Assembly (NCBI GenBank): GCA_003248935.1
Contig: QFQF01000012.1
Span: 62,001 to 126,000, forward strand
Direction of reading: 5' to 3'
Source of the DNA: Sphingobium sp.
GTDB taxonomy: Bacteria > Pseudomonadota > Alphaproteobacteria > Sphingomonadales > Sphingomonadaceae
Length of the DNA stretch: 64,000 nt
The notes beneath the pieces are model-generated. The model did no database searches. It worked only from the letters and a program-made list of their open reading frames with translations, and was not told the origin of the DNA. Made by a program: the position numbers and the translations under genes. Below are positions 26,879 to 36,299 of this stretch, one piece after another. Position 1 is the stretch's first letter. Each line of letters opens with the position of its first letter.

Positions 26879-27625
26879 ATGCTCAAGATTGAAAACCTCA
26901 CCAACGCCATCGACGGCAAGGCTATCCTGAAGGGCCTGTCGCTTTCCATCGACGCGGGGGAGGTCCATGCGATCATGGGGCCGAACGGCGCGGGCAAGTC
27001 GACGCTCGCCTACACGCTCGGCGGGCGGCCCGGCTATGAAGTGACGGGCGGCAGCGCGACCTTCGAGGGGGCCGACCTGTTCGAGATGGAACCATATGAG
27101 CGCGCCGCCGCGGGCCTGTTCCTGGGCTTCCAGTATCCGGTCGAGATTCCCGGCGTGTCGAACCTTCAGTTCCTGCGCGAGAGCCTGAATTCGCAGCGCA
27201 AGGCGCGGGGAGAGGCGCCGCTGTCCGGCGGCGAGTTCATCAAGCTCGCCAAGGAAAAGGCCGGCCTGCTCGGCCTCGACATGGAGATGTTGAAGCGCCC
27301 GGTGAATGTCGGCTTTTCCGGCGGCGAGAAGAAGCGGGCCGAGATGGTGCAGATGGGCATCCTCGACCCGAAGCTCGCGATCCTCGACGAAACCGACAGC
27401 GGCCTCGACATCGACGCGCTCAAGACCGTGGGCGCGGGGATCAACGCAATCATGAGAAAACCCGACAAGGCGGTGCTGCTGATCACCCATTACCAGCGGC
27501 TGCTCGACTATGTGAAGCCGGACTTCGTGCATGTGCTGGCGGCCGGGCGGATCGTGAAGTCAGGCGGACCCGAACTGGCGCTGGAACTGGAGCGCGAGGG
27601 CTATGCAGAGGTGGTGGCCGCGTGA
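26879..27625 (+). CDS. sufC: SUF ATPase SufC
   Basis: A 248-residue ABC-type ATPase of the SufBCD complex, soluble rather than a transporter. Walker A is GPNGAGKSTLAYTLGG, the ABC signature is FSGGEKKRAEM, Walker B is LAILDETDSGLDID, and the H-loop is LLITHYQRLL. The length is the family norm. The ATG at 26879 follows closely on the small membrane peptide; longer frames upstream read through other genes and are rejected. Its stop overlaps the sufD start (GTGA). Confidence 0.97.
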   Translation: MLKIENLTNAIDGKAILKGLSLSIDAGEVHAIMGPNGAGKSTLAYTLGGRPGYEVTGGSATFEGADLFEMEPYERAAAGLFLGFQYPVEIPGVSNLQFLRESLNSQRKARGEAPLSGGEFIKLAKEKAGLLGLDMEMLKRPVNVGFSGGEKKRAEMVQMGILDPKLAILDETDSGLDIDALKTVGAGINAIMRKPDKAVLLITHYQRLLDYVKPDFVHVLAAGRIVKSGGPELALELEREGYAEVVAA

Positions 27626-28374
27626 CCGCACTGGCCCTTCCAACGCGCAAGGATGAAGCCTGGCGCTATAGCGACCTGGAGGCGGTGGCCACGGTATGGC
27701 CGGTGCCTGCGGCCGAACGCATCGCCGTCGCGTCGGGCGAGAGCGCGCATCGCCACCTGTTGCAGGATGCTGCCGACGGTGCGGTCGCGGTGCGCGACTA
27801 TGTGATCGACATCGCGGATGGCGCGCGGCTGGACTTCCATGTGCTGAACGTCGGCGGGCGGCTCGGCCGCGTCACCTTTGCGGTGACTCTGGGCAAGGGC
27901 AGCCATTTCGAGTTGAACGGTGCGATCATCGGCGGCGGCGAACAGACGCTGGAGATCGTCACCAGCGTCACCCACGCCCTGCCCGACGCGACGAGCGGCC
28001 AGACGATCCGATCGATCCTCGCGAGCCGGGCGACCGGCAGCTATCTCGGCTCGATCAACGTCGCCCGCGATGCACAGCGGACCGATGCGTTCCAGTCGGT
28101 GAAGGCGATGCTCCTCGACCGGACGGCGACCGCGAACGCCAAGCCGGAACTGGAAATCTACGCCGACGACGTGAAATGCGCCCACGGCGCGACAGTCGGT
28201 GAGTTGGACCGGCAGGCGCTGTTCTACATGGCCTCGCGTGGCATGGACCCGGCGACGGCCAAGACGCTGCTGCTGAAGGCGTTCGTTGCCGGCGTGTTCG
28301 ACGATGTCGCGGACGAGGCAGTGAAGGAGCGGCTGGAAGCGGCGGCCCTTGCCAAGCTGGAGACGCTGGTATGA
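27622..28374 (+). CDS. sufD: SUF scaffold subunit SufD (short form)
   Basis: A 250-residue SufD that pairs with SufB and SufC. It starts with a GTG overlapping the sufC stop. The N-terminal KDEAWRYSDLEAV is the family motif, and the C-terminal part has KPELEIYADDVKCAHGATVG followed by LDRQALFYMASRGM, where the conserved Cys-His pair is needed for cluster assembly in E. coli. It is far shorter than the E. coli protein (about 420 residues) because the helical N-terminal portion is reduced; short forms of this kind are usual in sphingomonads. Its stop overlaps the sufS start. Confidence 0.94.
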   Translation: MTALALPTRKDEAWRYSDLEAVATVWPVPAAERIAVASGESAHRHLLQDAADGAVAVRDYVIDIADGARLDFHVLNVGGRLGRVTFAVTLGKGSHFELNGAIIGGGEQTLEIVTSVTHALPDATSGQTIRSILASRATGSYLGSINVARDAQRTDAFQSVKAMLLDRTATANAKPELEIYADDVKCAHGATVGELDRQALFYMASRGMDPATAKTLLLKAFVAGVFDDVADEAVKERLEAAALAKLETLV

Positions 28375-29621
28375 GCAAGCTGGAGGGAATTGTCCGCGGC
28401 ACTGCCTTGGCACGCCCGGCTGAGGACGCCACTCTCTTGACGTTGCGCCACGACTTTCCCGGCGTCGGCGACTGGCATTATCTCGACAGCGCCGCCACCG
28501 CGCAGAAACCAAGGCACGTCATCGACGCCATCGCCCGCGCCTATGGCGAGGATTATGCGACCGTGCATCGCGGCGTCTATGCACGCTCGGCGAACATGAC
28601 GCTCGCCTATGAGGCGGCCCGACGGAAGGTCGCACGGTTTATCGGCGCGAAGGCTGACAGCGAAATCGTCTATGTGCGCGGCGCGACGGAAGGCATCAAT
28701 CTCGTCGCCCAGAGCTGGGGCCGGGCGAACCTGAAGGCGGGCGACCGCATCCTGCTCTCGACCCTTGAGCATCACAGCAACATCGTCCCCTGGCAGATGA
28801 TCGCGGAGGAGGTCGGCGCGCACATCGACGTGGTGCCGCTGACGCAGGACGGCCGGATCGACCTCGACGCGATGCGGGCCATGATCCGCCCCGAACACAG
28901 GATGGTCGCGCTCGCCCATGTATCCAACGTGCTGGGTAGCGTCCTCGACTGCCGCCGCGCGGCGGATATCGCGCATTCCGTCGGCGCGAAGCTGCTGGTC
29001 GACGGCTGTCAGGCAGTGCCGCGCCTGCCCGTCGACGTGACCGCCATCGGCTGCGACTTCTACGTCTTCTCCGCGCACAAGCTCTACGGGCCGACCGGGA
29101 TCGGCGTGCTGTGGGCGCGGCAGGAGATACTGGATGCCATGCCCCCCTATCAGGGCGGCGGGTCGATGATCGACAAGGTGACGTTCGAGAAGACGACCTA
29201 TGCCCCCGCCCCGACCCGGTTCGAGGCGGGCACGCCCCATATCGTCGGCGTCGTCGGCCTCGCCGCCGCCATCGATTATGTTGAGGCGATCGGGCTGGAC
29301 GCCATCCATGCCCATGAATGCGCGCTGGTCGCGCAGGCGCGCGACGCGCTGCACGCGCTCAACTCCGTCCGCGTCTTCGGACCGGAGGATTCGGCGGGCA
29401 TCCTGTCCTTCGAGGTGGAGGGGGTGCATCCGCACGATGTCGGCACCATATTGGACGAGGACGGTGTGGCGATCCGTGCCGGGCACCACTGCGCCCAGCC
29501 GCTGATGCGGCATCTGGGTGTCGAGGCGACGGCGCGGGCGAGCTTTGGCATCTATAGCGACGAAAGCGATGTCGCAGCGCTGGTGCGCGGGATCGAACGA
29601 GTGAGGAAAATCTTCGGATGA
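28371..29621 (+). CDS. sufS: Cysteine desulfurase SufS
   Basis: A 416-residue PLP-dependent group II cysteine desulfurase that supplies sulfur as a persulfide. The PLP lysine lies in DFYVFSAHKLYGPTGIGVLW and the persulfide-carrying cysteine in RAGHHCAQPLMRHLGV. The N-terminal part has YLDSAATAQKPRHVID and the substrate site is in TLEHHSNIVPWQ. It overlaps sufD and the DUF59 gene by four bases each. No sufE or sufU partner is present in the window, so the sulfur acceptor must be elsewhere. Confidence 0.97.
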   Translation: MSKLEGIVRGTALARPAEDATLLTLRHDFPGVGDWHYLDSAATAQKPRHVIDAIARAYGEDYATVHRGVYARSANMTLAYEAARRKVARFIGAKADSEIVYVRGATEGINLVAQSWGRANLKAGDRILLSTLEHHSNIVPWQMIAEEVGAHIDVVPLTQDGRIDLDAMRAMIRPEHRMVALAHVSNVLGSVLDCRRAADIAHSVGAKLLVDGCQAVPRLPVDVTAIGCDFYVFSAHKLYGPTGIGVLWARQEILDAMPPYQGGGSMIDKVTFEKTTYAPAPTRFEAGTPHIVGVVGLAAAIDYVEAIGLDAIHAHECALVAQARDALHALNSVRVFGPEDSAGILSFEVEGVHPHDVGTILDEDGVAIRAGHHCAQPLMRHLGVEATARASFGIYSDESDVAALVRGIERVRKIFG

Positions 29622-30100
29622 ACGAAGAGAACAAGATTCTGGTCGAAGAGGTCGACGGCGTCGAAGCGCCGCCCAAGGCCCGCGTCGGGGACGATACCGC
29701 GCCGGAGGCTGCTGCCGGGACCGGTGAGCGCAAGCGCGATTATCTGGACGGCTTCCTGTCGCAGACACCGGCGCCGCTGCAGGCGGGCGAGCCGGGCGGC
29801 GACATCTATGAGGGCGTGATCGAGGCGCTGAAGGACATTTTCGATCCCGAGATTCCGGTCAACATCTATGATCTCGGCCTCATCTACGGCGTCGACGTGG
29901 CCGATGGCGGGCATGTGGTCGTCACCATGACGCTGACGACGCCGCATTGCCCGGTCGCCGAATCCATGCCCGCCGAGGTCGAACTGCGCGTCGGTGCGGT
30001 GCCCGGCGTCGGCGACGTGGAGGTCAATCTGGTCTGGGATCCGCCATGGGATCCGGCCAAGATGAGCGACGAGGCAAAGCTCGAACTGGGGATGCTGTGA
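29618..30100 (+). CDS. sufT: SUF-associated DUF59 (MIP18-like) protein
   Basis: A 160-residue protein with a low-complexity, acidic N-terminal 60 residues and a C-terminal DUF59/MIP18 domain (ALKDIFDPEIPVNIYDLGLI, then TMTLTTPHCPVAESMP). The conserved cysteine in PHCPV is the hallmark residue of this group. SufT-like proteins help mature Fe-S proteins, in particular [4Fe-4S] targets. It belongs to the suf operon, overlapping sufS at its start and sufA at its end by one base. The sufT symbol is by family analogy. Confidence 0.9.
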   Translation: MNEENKILVEEVDGVEAPPKARVGDDTAPEAAAGTGERKRDYLDGFLSQTPAPLQAGEPGGDIYEGVIEALKDIFDPEIPVNIYDLGLIYGVDVADGGHVVVTMTLTTPHCPVAESMPAEVELRVGAVPGVGDVEVNLVWDPPWDPAKMSDEAKLELGML

Positions 30101-30459
30101 TGACCACGGAGACGAAGACCCGCGTCCGCCCCGCCGCCGTCACGCTGACGGCAAGCGCCGAGCAGCGGATCACCGACCTGATGAACAAGGCGCCGGAGGG
30201 CGCGATCGGCGTCAAGCTGTCGACGCCCCGCCGTGGCTGCTCGGGCCTTGCCTATTCGGTCGACTATGTGACCGAGGAAGCGAAGTTCGACGAGAAGATC
30301 GAGACTCCCGGCGGGACCTTCTACATCGACGGCGCATCGGTGCTGTACCTGATCGGGTCGACGATGGACTGGGTGGAGGATGACTTCACCGCCGGTTTCG
30401 TCTTCAACAATCCCAATGCCAAGGGCAGCTGCGGCTGCGGCGAGAGCTTCACGGTCTGA
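30100..30459 (+). CDS. sufA: A-type Fe-S carrier SufA
   Basis: A 119-residue A-type carrier (SufA/IscA/ErpA family) that accepts clusters from SufBCD and hands them to target proteins. The three cysteine ligands are in PRRGCSGLAYSVDY and at the C-terminus KGSCGCGESFTV. The ATG overlaps the preceding stop by one base (TGATG). It closes the classical part of the suf operon. Which of the A-type subfamilies it belongs to cannot be settled without alignments. Confidence 0.94.
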   Translation: MTTETKTRVRPAAVTLTASAEQRITDLMNKAPEGAIGVKLSTPRRGCSGLAYSVDYVTEEAKFDEKIETPGGTFYIDGASVLYLIGSTMDWVEDDFTAGFVFNNPNAKGSCGCGESFTV

Positions 30460-30463
30460 CCGC

Positions 30464-30904
30464 TTGAAGGTCGCTCCCGCCCGGCCGAGTGACATTCCCG
30501 CCTGGGCGGACATGCGTGCGGCGTTATGGCCGGACGCCGACCGCGACGAGCTGGAGGAAGAACTGGAGTTCCTGCTCGACGAGCCCGATCGCCTGTGGAA
30601 CCTGATCCTGTTCAACGAGGGTGGCCGCCCCGTCGGCTTTGCCGAAGTGCAGCTCCGCGCCCTGTTCGACGGCAGCCCGGTCGAGCCCTATCCGCATCTC
30701 GAGGCGATCTGGATCGCGCCGGAGCATCGCCGCAGCGGCGCAGCGCGCATGCTGCTGGACGCGATCGAAGCCCGAGCGCGGGCGGGCGACTATGAGATGC
30801 TGGGCTCCGACGCCGACCTCGACAACATACTCAGCCACCAGTGGCATGAGGCGCTGGGCTTCGAGGAAGCCGGACGGCAGGTGCTTTACCGCAAGCCGCT
30901 CTGA
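30464..30904 (+). CDS. GNAT acetyltransferase resembling aminoglycoside AAC(6')-I
   Basis: A 146-residue GNAT-fold protein. The opening ARPSDIPAWADMRAALWPDA, the middle DRLWNLILFNEGGRPVGFAE, the acetyl-CoA loop EHRRSGAARMLLDAIEA (family consensus RR-x-G-x-[GA]) and the ending ALGFEEAGRQVLYRKPL follow the pattern of aminoglycoside 6'-N-acetyltransferases. It starts with a TTG four bases after the sufA stop; a later ATG would remove the first strand. It is the last gene of the suf transcription unit. The true substrate may be something other than a drug; the resistance function is untested. Confidence 0.8.
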   Translation: MKVAPARPSDIPAWADMRAALWPDADRDELEEELEFLLDEPDRLWNLILFNEGGRPVGFAEVQLRALFDGSPVEPYPHLEAIWIAPEHRRSGAARMLLDAIEARARAGDYEMLGSDADLDNILSHQWHEALGFEEAGRQVLYRKPL

Positions 30905-30910
30905 CCCCGA

Positions 30911-33247
30911 TCAGAAATCCATGCTGAAACGCACAGCGCCGCCAAGATCGTCGGGATACCAGGCAAGATTGCCGCTCTGCCGCCGCCAATAGGCGTTGGC
31001 GGTCAGCCAGCCCGCGCCGAAGGGCGCGGAATAGACCGTCTCGGCTGTGACCTCCCGCCCGCGCGGCACAAGGCTCAGCCGCTCGCGGCTGTAGGTCGCT
31101 GTCGCCGTGGCATAGTCATAGCCGGTGGGCAGCAACAGGCCGAGGCCGCCCGCCTCCACTCGCAGCGGTTGCGACACGCGCAGCGCCAGCCGGTCGCGCG
31201 GGTCGACGACCCCCCGCTTCTCGCCGTCGATGCTCCATGCGCCGGTGCGCAGCGGGGCGCCGCTGCCGTCCGTCCATCCCTGCCGGTACGCCGCCGCCAG
31301 CCGCCAGCCATTGCCCGGCTCCAGCGCCATGCCGCTGTCGAGGAACAACGTCCGTCCGGACAGCGCGCCGATCGACGGCGCGAAGCGGGCGCCGAGCAGC
31401 GTGTCCTCCTCCCGCAGATAGGTCAAACCGAGCGACACGGTCAGCGGCCCGGTCCAACCCTGCGCGCCGATACCGACGGTGGCATAGCCGTCGCGCCCGT
31501 CACGCTCCCACGCGTCGAGCATCGGATCGCGGGTCGTCCGCCAGGCACGCCCCTGCTCCGCCCGCGCGGTCAGCGCGACATTCGGCGCGACCTGCTGCCG
31601 CAGCGCCATCGCGTTGCCCGCGACGCGATCGAAGCCCAGTTCCCCCTGCGTCGCCCCGGCGATCAGGAACGCGGGTTCGCTCGCGCCGTCGACCCGCGCG
31701 CCAAGGCTGCCCGCCCCCTGCGAGAAGCCGAACGACACGGTGGTCGCCTTGCCCAGCCGTAGCAGGATCGAGCCCGAGAGCGCCCGTGCCCGTTGCGCGT
31801 CGGTACTGGACAACATCAGGTCGCGCGTCTCGACGGAACCGCCGATGCCGGTACCCGAGCCCCAGCCGGGCGCAATGCTGACCGCCACGGTCACCGGCCC
31901 GGCATCGACCGCGACACTGTGCTGGCGGATCTGAAGCGCAGGCGCCAGCGTCAGGCCGGGCAGGTTGGCGCGCAGCGTCGGCTTCAGGTTGACCCCATAA
32001 GCGCGGCCGTAGCTGTCGAGGGCGACGGCACTGGTGCTGCCCATCTCTCCTGCATCGCCCATCGGCGTCGAGAGCGACCCGTTGAGGGTCAGCGACACCG
32101 GCGTCTGCGTTCCCGCGAGGCTGGTCGCCCCTGCGGGCGCGAAGGCCGCGCCGACGTTCAGCAGCCCCGCGCCATAGACGGCATCGGCGCCGCTCGCGCC
32201 GGCATCGGTTGCCCGCGAGAGCAGCAACTGCACGATCTGCGCGCTGGTCAGGTTCGGGAACGCCTGCGCCAGCAGCGCCGCCGCACCCGCGATCTGCGGC
32301 GCCGAGAAGGACGTGCCGCCGACCTGGTACAGCGTGCCGTTCTGATCCTGCGTCAACAGCCCCTCGCCCACCGCCGACAAGGTCGTCGTCTCATAGCCCT
32401 GCGCACCGTTGGAGAAACTGGAATGCGATCCGCCGATGGTGGTCGACGCGGCGATGATGACCAGCCCGTGGGACACCGAGGGATCGGCGAATGAACGGGC
32501 GAAGGCGTCGGGCGTCGTCGCCGCGTCGTTGCCCGCAGACACGACGATGATGACGCCCGCCGCCGTCGCCCGGCTGACTGCGGCGAGCAAGTTCGCGGGC
32601 GCCGCGTCGCCCCCCAGCGAGATGTTCACGACACGCGCCCCATTGGTGCGCGCATGGTCGAGCGCCTGGGTAATCGCGTCGGTATTGTGGGAACATGTGC
32701 TTTCCGTCGCATTCGCGGCCCGTGCCGCGCAGCTGCCGGGCGTGTCCGTGCGCAACGCCATGATCGTGGCGCCCCAGGCCATGCCCATGACGACCTGGTC
32801 GTTGCGCGCCGCCGCCAGGATGGTCGCGACCTCGGTTCCGTGGCCGTCCTCGTCGGCGATCGACGTGTTGCCGGCGAATGCTGCCGACGCGCTCGATATA
32901 CGCCCGGTGAATTCGGCATTGCCGCTGGCGATGCCGCTGTCGATGACGCCCACGGTCACGCCCGCGCCGCTGGCACCGTTCTGGTAGGCGACGATGGCGT
33001 TGGCCGGGTCCAGACCATAAGAGCGGCTATATTCGCTGGTCCTGTAGTTGGTGGCACTCGGCGTCGGCGTGGGGGCTGGCGACGGCGTCGGTGTGGGACT
33101 TGGCGCAGGTGCGGGCGTCGGCGTCGATGCGACACCGCCGCCTCCCCCGCCGCCGCATGCCGCCAACGCGCACGTCGCCAGCAGCGCGACGGCGCTCCCG
33201 AAACGATTCCCCCGATGCCCCATGTTCCCGAACCCTCCCATGCGCAT
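30911..33247 (-). CDS. S8 (subtilisin-like) autotransporter, predicted lipoprotein
   Basis: A 778-residue secreted protease. The signal peptide ends in a lipobox (ALLATCALAACGGGG). A Pro/Thr/Ser-rich linker of about 25 residues follows. The protease domain has the catalytic Asp in GVTVGVIDSGIASGN, His in DEDGHGTEVATILAA and Ser in VGGTSFSAPQIAGAAALLAQ. The C-terminal 300 or so residues are rich in alternating beta-strand patterns and end VRFSMDF, typical of an outer-membrane barrel with a terminal Phe. The start at 33247 is chosen because GGGGCAAAGGGG precedes it; ATGs at 33241 and 33274 are alternatives. The layout recalls NalP of Neisseria, a lipidated subtilase autotransporter. Confidence 0.85.
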   Translation of the reverse strand: MRMGGFGNMGHRGNRFGSAVALLATCALAACGGGGGGGVASTPTPAPAPSPTPTPSPAPTPTPSATNYRTSEYSRSYGLDPANAIVAYQNGASGAGVTVGVIDSGIASGNAEFTGRISSASAAFAGNTSIADEDGHGTEVATILAAARNDQVVMGMAWGATIMALRTDTPGSCAARAANATESTCSHNTDAITQALDHARTNGARVVNISLGGDAAPANLLAAVSRATAAGVIIVVSAGNDAATTPDAFARSFADPSVSHGLVIIAASTTIGGSHSSFSNGAQGYETTTLSAVGEGLLTQDQNGTLYQVGGTSFSAPQIAGAAALLAQAFPNLTSAQIVQLLLSRATDAGASGADAVYGAGLLNVGAAFAPAGATSLAGTQTPVSLTLNGSLSTPMGDAGEMGSTSAVALDSYGRAYGVNLKPTLRANLPGLTLAPALQIRQHSVAVDAGPVTVAVSIAPGWGSGTGIGGSVETRDLMLSSTDAQRARALSGSILLRLGKATTVSFGFSQGAGSLGARVDGASEPAFLIAGATQGELGFDRVAGNAMALRQQVAPNVALTARAEQGRAWRTTRDPMLDAWERDGRDGYATVGIGAQGWTGPLTVSLGLTYLREEDTLLGARFAPSIGALSGRTLFLDSGMALEPGNGWRLAAAYRQGWTDGSGAPLRTGAWSIDGEKRGVVDPRDRLALRVSQPLRVEAGGLGLLLPTGYDYATATATYSRERLSLVPRGREVTAETVYSAPFGAGWLTANAYWRRQSGNLAWYPDDLGGAVRFSMDF

Positions 33248-33326
33248 CCCCTTTGCCCCATCATATCCTAACATTATTTTGCCGCTGCGGCTTGTTCTGC
33301 ACCGCTTGCGCGGATAGGCCCCGGCC

Positions 33327-34004
33327 ATGCGCGCCGAGGACGGACATGACTGGTCCCATGTGGACGCCTGGATCTTCGATCTCGACAATACCCTCTATCC
33401 GGCGAAAGCGGACCTGTTCGGCCTGATCGACGTCAAGATGGGTGAGTTCATCCAGGGCCTGCTCGGTTGCGATCCGGTGGAGGCGCGCGTGGTGCAGAAG
33501 CGCTTCTTCATGGAACATGGGACGACGCTCGCCGGGCTGATGGCGAACTACGGCACCGACCCGCGCACCTTCCTCGAATTCGTGCACGATATCTCGCTCG
33601 ACCGGCTGGAGGTCGACACGGCCCTCAACGCGCGGATCGCCGCACTGCCCGGCCGCCGCCTGATCTTCACCAATGGTGACGCACCCTATGCCCGGCGCGT
33701 CCTCGACCGCCTCGGCCTCACAGACGCGTTCGAGCTGATCCACGACATCCACGCCTGCCGGTACATCCCGAAGCCCGACCCGTCGGGCTATGCCGCGCTT
33801 TGTGCCGCCCATGACCTCGACGCCCGGCGGTCGGCCTTTTTCGAGGACATGGCCCGCAACCTCATGCCCGCCAAGGCCATCGGCATGACCACCATATGGA
33901 TCAACAACGGGTCGGAGGCCGGCGATGTCGGCGCGCACCCGGACTTCATCGATTTCGAAACCGATCATCTATCGCCGTTCCTCGGCCACATCACCGGAGC
34001 CTGA
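33327..34004 (+). CDS. HAD-family pyrimidine 5'-nucleotidase
   Basis: A 225-residue HAD-superfamily phosphatase. Motif I is [17 protein letters not shown] with the nucleophilic aspartate, motif II is [14 protein letters not shown], motif III lies in [10 protein letters not shown], and motif IV is [11 protein letters not shown]. The sequence style is that of the SDT1/PPM1-type pyrimidine 5'-nucleotidases, which dephosphorylate UMP and CMP. It is cytosolic. It precedes dapD with a one-base gap between its stop and the dapD ATG, so the two are co-transcribed, though no metabolic link is evident. Confidence 0.9.
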   Translation: MRAEDGHDWSHVDAWIFDLDNTLYPAKADLFGLIDVKMGEFIQGLLGCDPVEARVVQKRFFMEHGTTLAGLMANYGTDPRTFLEFVHDISLDRLEVDTALNARIAALPGRRLIFTNGDAPYARRVLDRLGLTDAFELIHDIHACRYIPKPDPSGYAALCAAHDLDARRSAFFEDMARNLMPAKAIGMTTIWINNGSEAGDVGAHPDFIDFETDHLSPFLGHITGA

Positions 34005-34005
34005 C

Positions 34006-34848
34006 ATGACCACGCAATCGCTGATCTCGACCATCGACGCCGCCTGGGAAGGACGCGCCGACATCGGCCTCACCACGGAGGGCGCGGTGCGCGAGGCCGT
34101 GGCGGAGGCGCTGAACCTCCTGGATTCCGGCCGGGCGCGTGTCGCCGAGCCGGTGGGCGAGGGCTGGCAGGTCAACCAGTGGCTGAAGAAGGCGGTGCTG
34201 CTCTCCTTCCGCCTCAACGACAACGCGCTGATCCCCGGTGGTCCCAACGGATCGTCCTGGTGGGACAAGGTGCCGAGCAAGTTCGCAGGATGGGGCGAGA
34301 CGCAGTTTCGTGCCGCCGGCTTCCGCGCCGTCCCCGGCGCCTTCGCCCGCCATGGCGCGCACATCTCGAAGGGGGTCATCCTGATGCCCAGCTTCGTCAA
34401 CATCGGCGCGTTCGTGGGTGAGGGCACGATGGTCGACACCTGGGCGACAGTCGGCAGCTGCGCGCAGGTCGGCCGCAATGTGCACCTGTCGGGCGGCGTG
34501 GGCCTGGGCGGCGTGCTGGAACCGCTGCAGGCGGACCCGGTGATCATCGAGGATAACTGCTTCATCGGCGCCCGGTCGGAGGTCGTGGAGGGCGTGCGCG
34601 TCGGCAAGGGTTCGGTCCTCTCCATGGGCGTGTTCATCACCAGCACCACCAAGATCGTGGACCGCACCACCGGGGAAGTGTTCATCGGCGAAGTGCCGCC
34701 TTATTCGGTCGTGGTGCCGGGCAGCCTGCCGGGCAAGCCGCTGCCCGACGGCACGCCGGGCCCGAACCTTGCCTGCGCCGTGATCGTGAAGCGCGTCGAT
34801 GCCCAGACCCGGTCGAAGACCGCGATCAACGACCTGCTGCGCGACTGA
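34006..34848 (+). CDS. dapD: Tetrahydrodipicolinate N-succinyltransferase
   Basis: A 280-residue left-handed beta-helix enzyme that adds succinyl to tetrahydrodipicolinate in lysine and diaminopimelate synthesis. Hexapeptide repeats run over residues 100-235 ([20 protein letters not shown], then [20 protein letters not shown]). The N-terminal helical part has the family sequence [20 protein letters not shown], and the C-terminal tail [16 protein letters not shown] matches homologues. The ATG at 34006 lies one base after the HAD gene's stop. Confidence 0.96.
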   Translation: MTTQSLISTIDAAWEGRADIGLTTEGAVREAVAEALNLLDSGRARVAEPVGEGWQVNQWLKKAVLLSFRLNDNALIPGGPNGSSWWDKVPSKFAGWGETQFRAAGFRAVPGAFARHGAHISKGVILMPSFVNIGAFVGEGTMVDTWATVGSCAQVGRNVHLSGGVGLGGVLEPLQADPVIIEDNCFIGARSEVVEGVRVGKGSVLSMGVFITSTTKIVDRTTGEVFIGEVPPYSVVVPGSLPGKPLPDGTPGPNLACAVIVKRVDAQTRSKTAINDLLRD

Positions 34849-34929
34849 CGGCGCGCGGCGGAACGGCGCAACGGCTCGCCGCATCGTACAATCATTGTTA
34901 ACGGCCTGTGTCTAGGGCCTGTTCCTTGA

Positions 34930-34954
34930 GGGCGCTGTACCCCGTGCAGCGCCC
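34930..34954 (+). other. Hairpin in the leader of the diguanylate cyclase gene
   Basis: GGGCGCTG (34930-34937) pairs perfectly over 8 bp with CAGCGCCC (34947-34954) around a nine-base loop, 25 bases before the start codon. It could end the dapD message or influence translation of the cyclase; no T-run follows. Confidence 0.35.
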
Positions 34955-34979
34955 CGGGGACTGAAGACCAGAGCGACAT

Positions 34980-36221
34980 ATGGGCGACGATTTCGCCTTC
35001 CTTTTGCCGATCTCGATGGCGCTGTTCGGCGGCACGTTCCTCTATGTGTGGAGGGCAGGAGCCGCCCCTGCGCTCTATTGGGCCCTGGGCTATCTGCTGG
35101 CGGCGGTTGCGTTCTGCATCCCCGTCATCGCCCTCCTCATGCCCGGCCGCGCCTGGGCGATCGTCGCCGACACCCTCTTCGCCCTCGCCTATCTCTGCTA
35201 CGGCCAGGCGATCCTCGCGCGGGTCGGCCGCCCGTCGCTGCTCGCCATCCGCCTGCCGATCCTTTTCGTCTCGCTTGCCTTCTGTATCGGGGCACGCATG
35301 GCGGGCAGCCTGCGCGGCGAACTGATCGCGTCCGACATCGGTTGCCTCGCCCTGATCCTTGTCGCGCTCGGCGGCATGGTGGGGCGGATGCGCCGTCCGG
35401 CCGAACGCGCCCTGTTCGCCGCCGTCTGCCTCGTCGCACTCGACAGCATATTGCGGATCAGTACAGTGTTCATCACCACGCCGTCCGGTCCGGTGACGTC
35501 GTTCCTCTCCACCCAATATGCGTTCCTGATGCAGACGCTGGCGAGCGTGCTGGGTACGCTGATGGCGCTCGTCGCGCTGACGGTGGAGGTGATGACGATG
35601 ATCGCGGGCTATCGCCGCGACGCCTTCACCGACCCGCTGACCGGCCTTCACAATCGGCGCGGTTTCGACAATGCACTGGAGCAGCGGACGGCAGGCGCGC
35701 GGTCCGGCGCCGTGCTGATGTGCGACATCGACCATTTCAAGCGGATCAACGACAGCTTCGGCCATGCCGCCGGCGACCGGGTGATCGCGGCGCTCGCCGG
35801 GATCATCCGCAACCGCATGCCCCGCAACGCCATCGCCGCGCGCTGCGGCGGTGAGGAGTTCGTGGTCTATCTGCCCGGCGCGGACACTCTGGAGGCATCA
35901 CGCTTCGCCACCAGCGTACGCGGCGCCTTCGCCGCGCATGACTGGATGGCGGACGGCATAGAGGGGGCCCTCTCGGCCAGCTTCGGCCTGTCGCTGCTGC
36001 ATGCTCAGGACGAAGCACTGGCGGACGCGGTCGCGCGTGCCGACGCCGCACTCTATGAAGCGAAGGCAGCCGGACGCGACCGTGTGGCAGTGAAGCGCGA
36101 TGGCGAGCCCGCCTACACGCCCGCCTTCCTCATCGACGCGCCCCTGATCGATCCGGTACAGGCCGATTCAACCCGGCCCGATCCCGCCCAGCCCAACCCA
36201 TCGCTCCGGATGACGGGCTGA
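34980..36221 (+). CDS. Membrane diguanylate cyclase (GGDEF)
   Basis: A 413-residue inner-membrane protein that should make cyclic di-GMP. The first 200 residues hold six or seven hydrophobic helices (MALFGGTFLYVW, ALGYLLAAVAFCIPVIALLM, LSTQYAFLMQTL and others), resembling a 7TM-type sensor without a named domain. The C-terminal GGDEF domain starts at DPLTGLHNRRGFD, and the active site reads RCGGEEFVVYLPG, an intact GGEEF. No RxxD inhibitory site is visible five residues upstream. A long acidic/polar tail follows (about 40 residues). It stands alone between dapD and the exporter gene. Confidence 0.93.
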   Translation: MGDDFAFLLPISMALFGGTFLYVWRAGAAPALYWALGYLLAAVAFCIPVIALLMPGRAWAIVADTLFALAYLCYGQAILARVGRPSLLAIRLPILFVSLAFCIGARMAGSLRGELIASDIGCLALILVALGGMVGRMRRPAERALFAAVCLVALDSILRISTVFITTPSGPVTSFLSTQYAFLMQTLASVLGTLMALVALTVEVMTMIAGYRRDAFTDPLTGLHNRRGFDNALEQRTAGARSGAVLMCDIDHFKRINDSFGHAAGDRVIAALAGIIRNRMPRNAIAARCGGEEFVVYLPGADTLEASRFATSVRGAFAAHDWMADGIEGALSASFGLSLLHAQDEALADAVARADAALYEAKAAGRDRVAVKRDGEPAYTPAFLIDAPLIDPVQADSTRPDPAQPNPSLRMTG

Positions 36222-36299
36222 ACCCGGCGGACAGCGTCTTTGCGGGCCCGATTGCATCACTGCTCTGGATTTCCGGCACGCACGCTCTAAATTCCCGCA

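Noticed and set aside
33040..33160. Repeats inside the S8 protease gene
   Set aside because: They encode the Pro/Thr/Ser linker and poly-Gly stretch; the triplet pattern keeps the frame, so this is neither a mobile repeat nor an obvious phase-variation tract.
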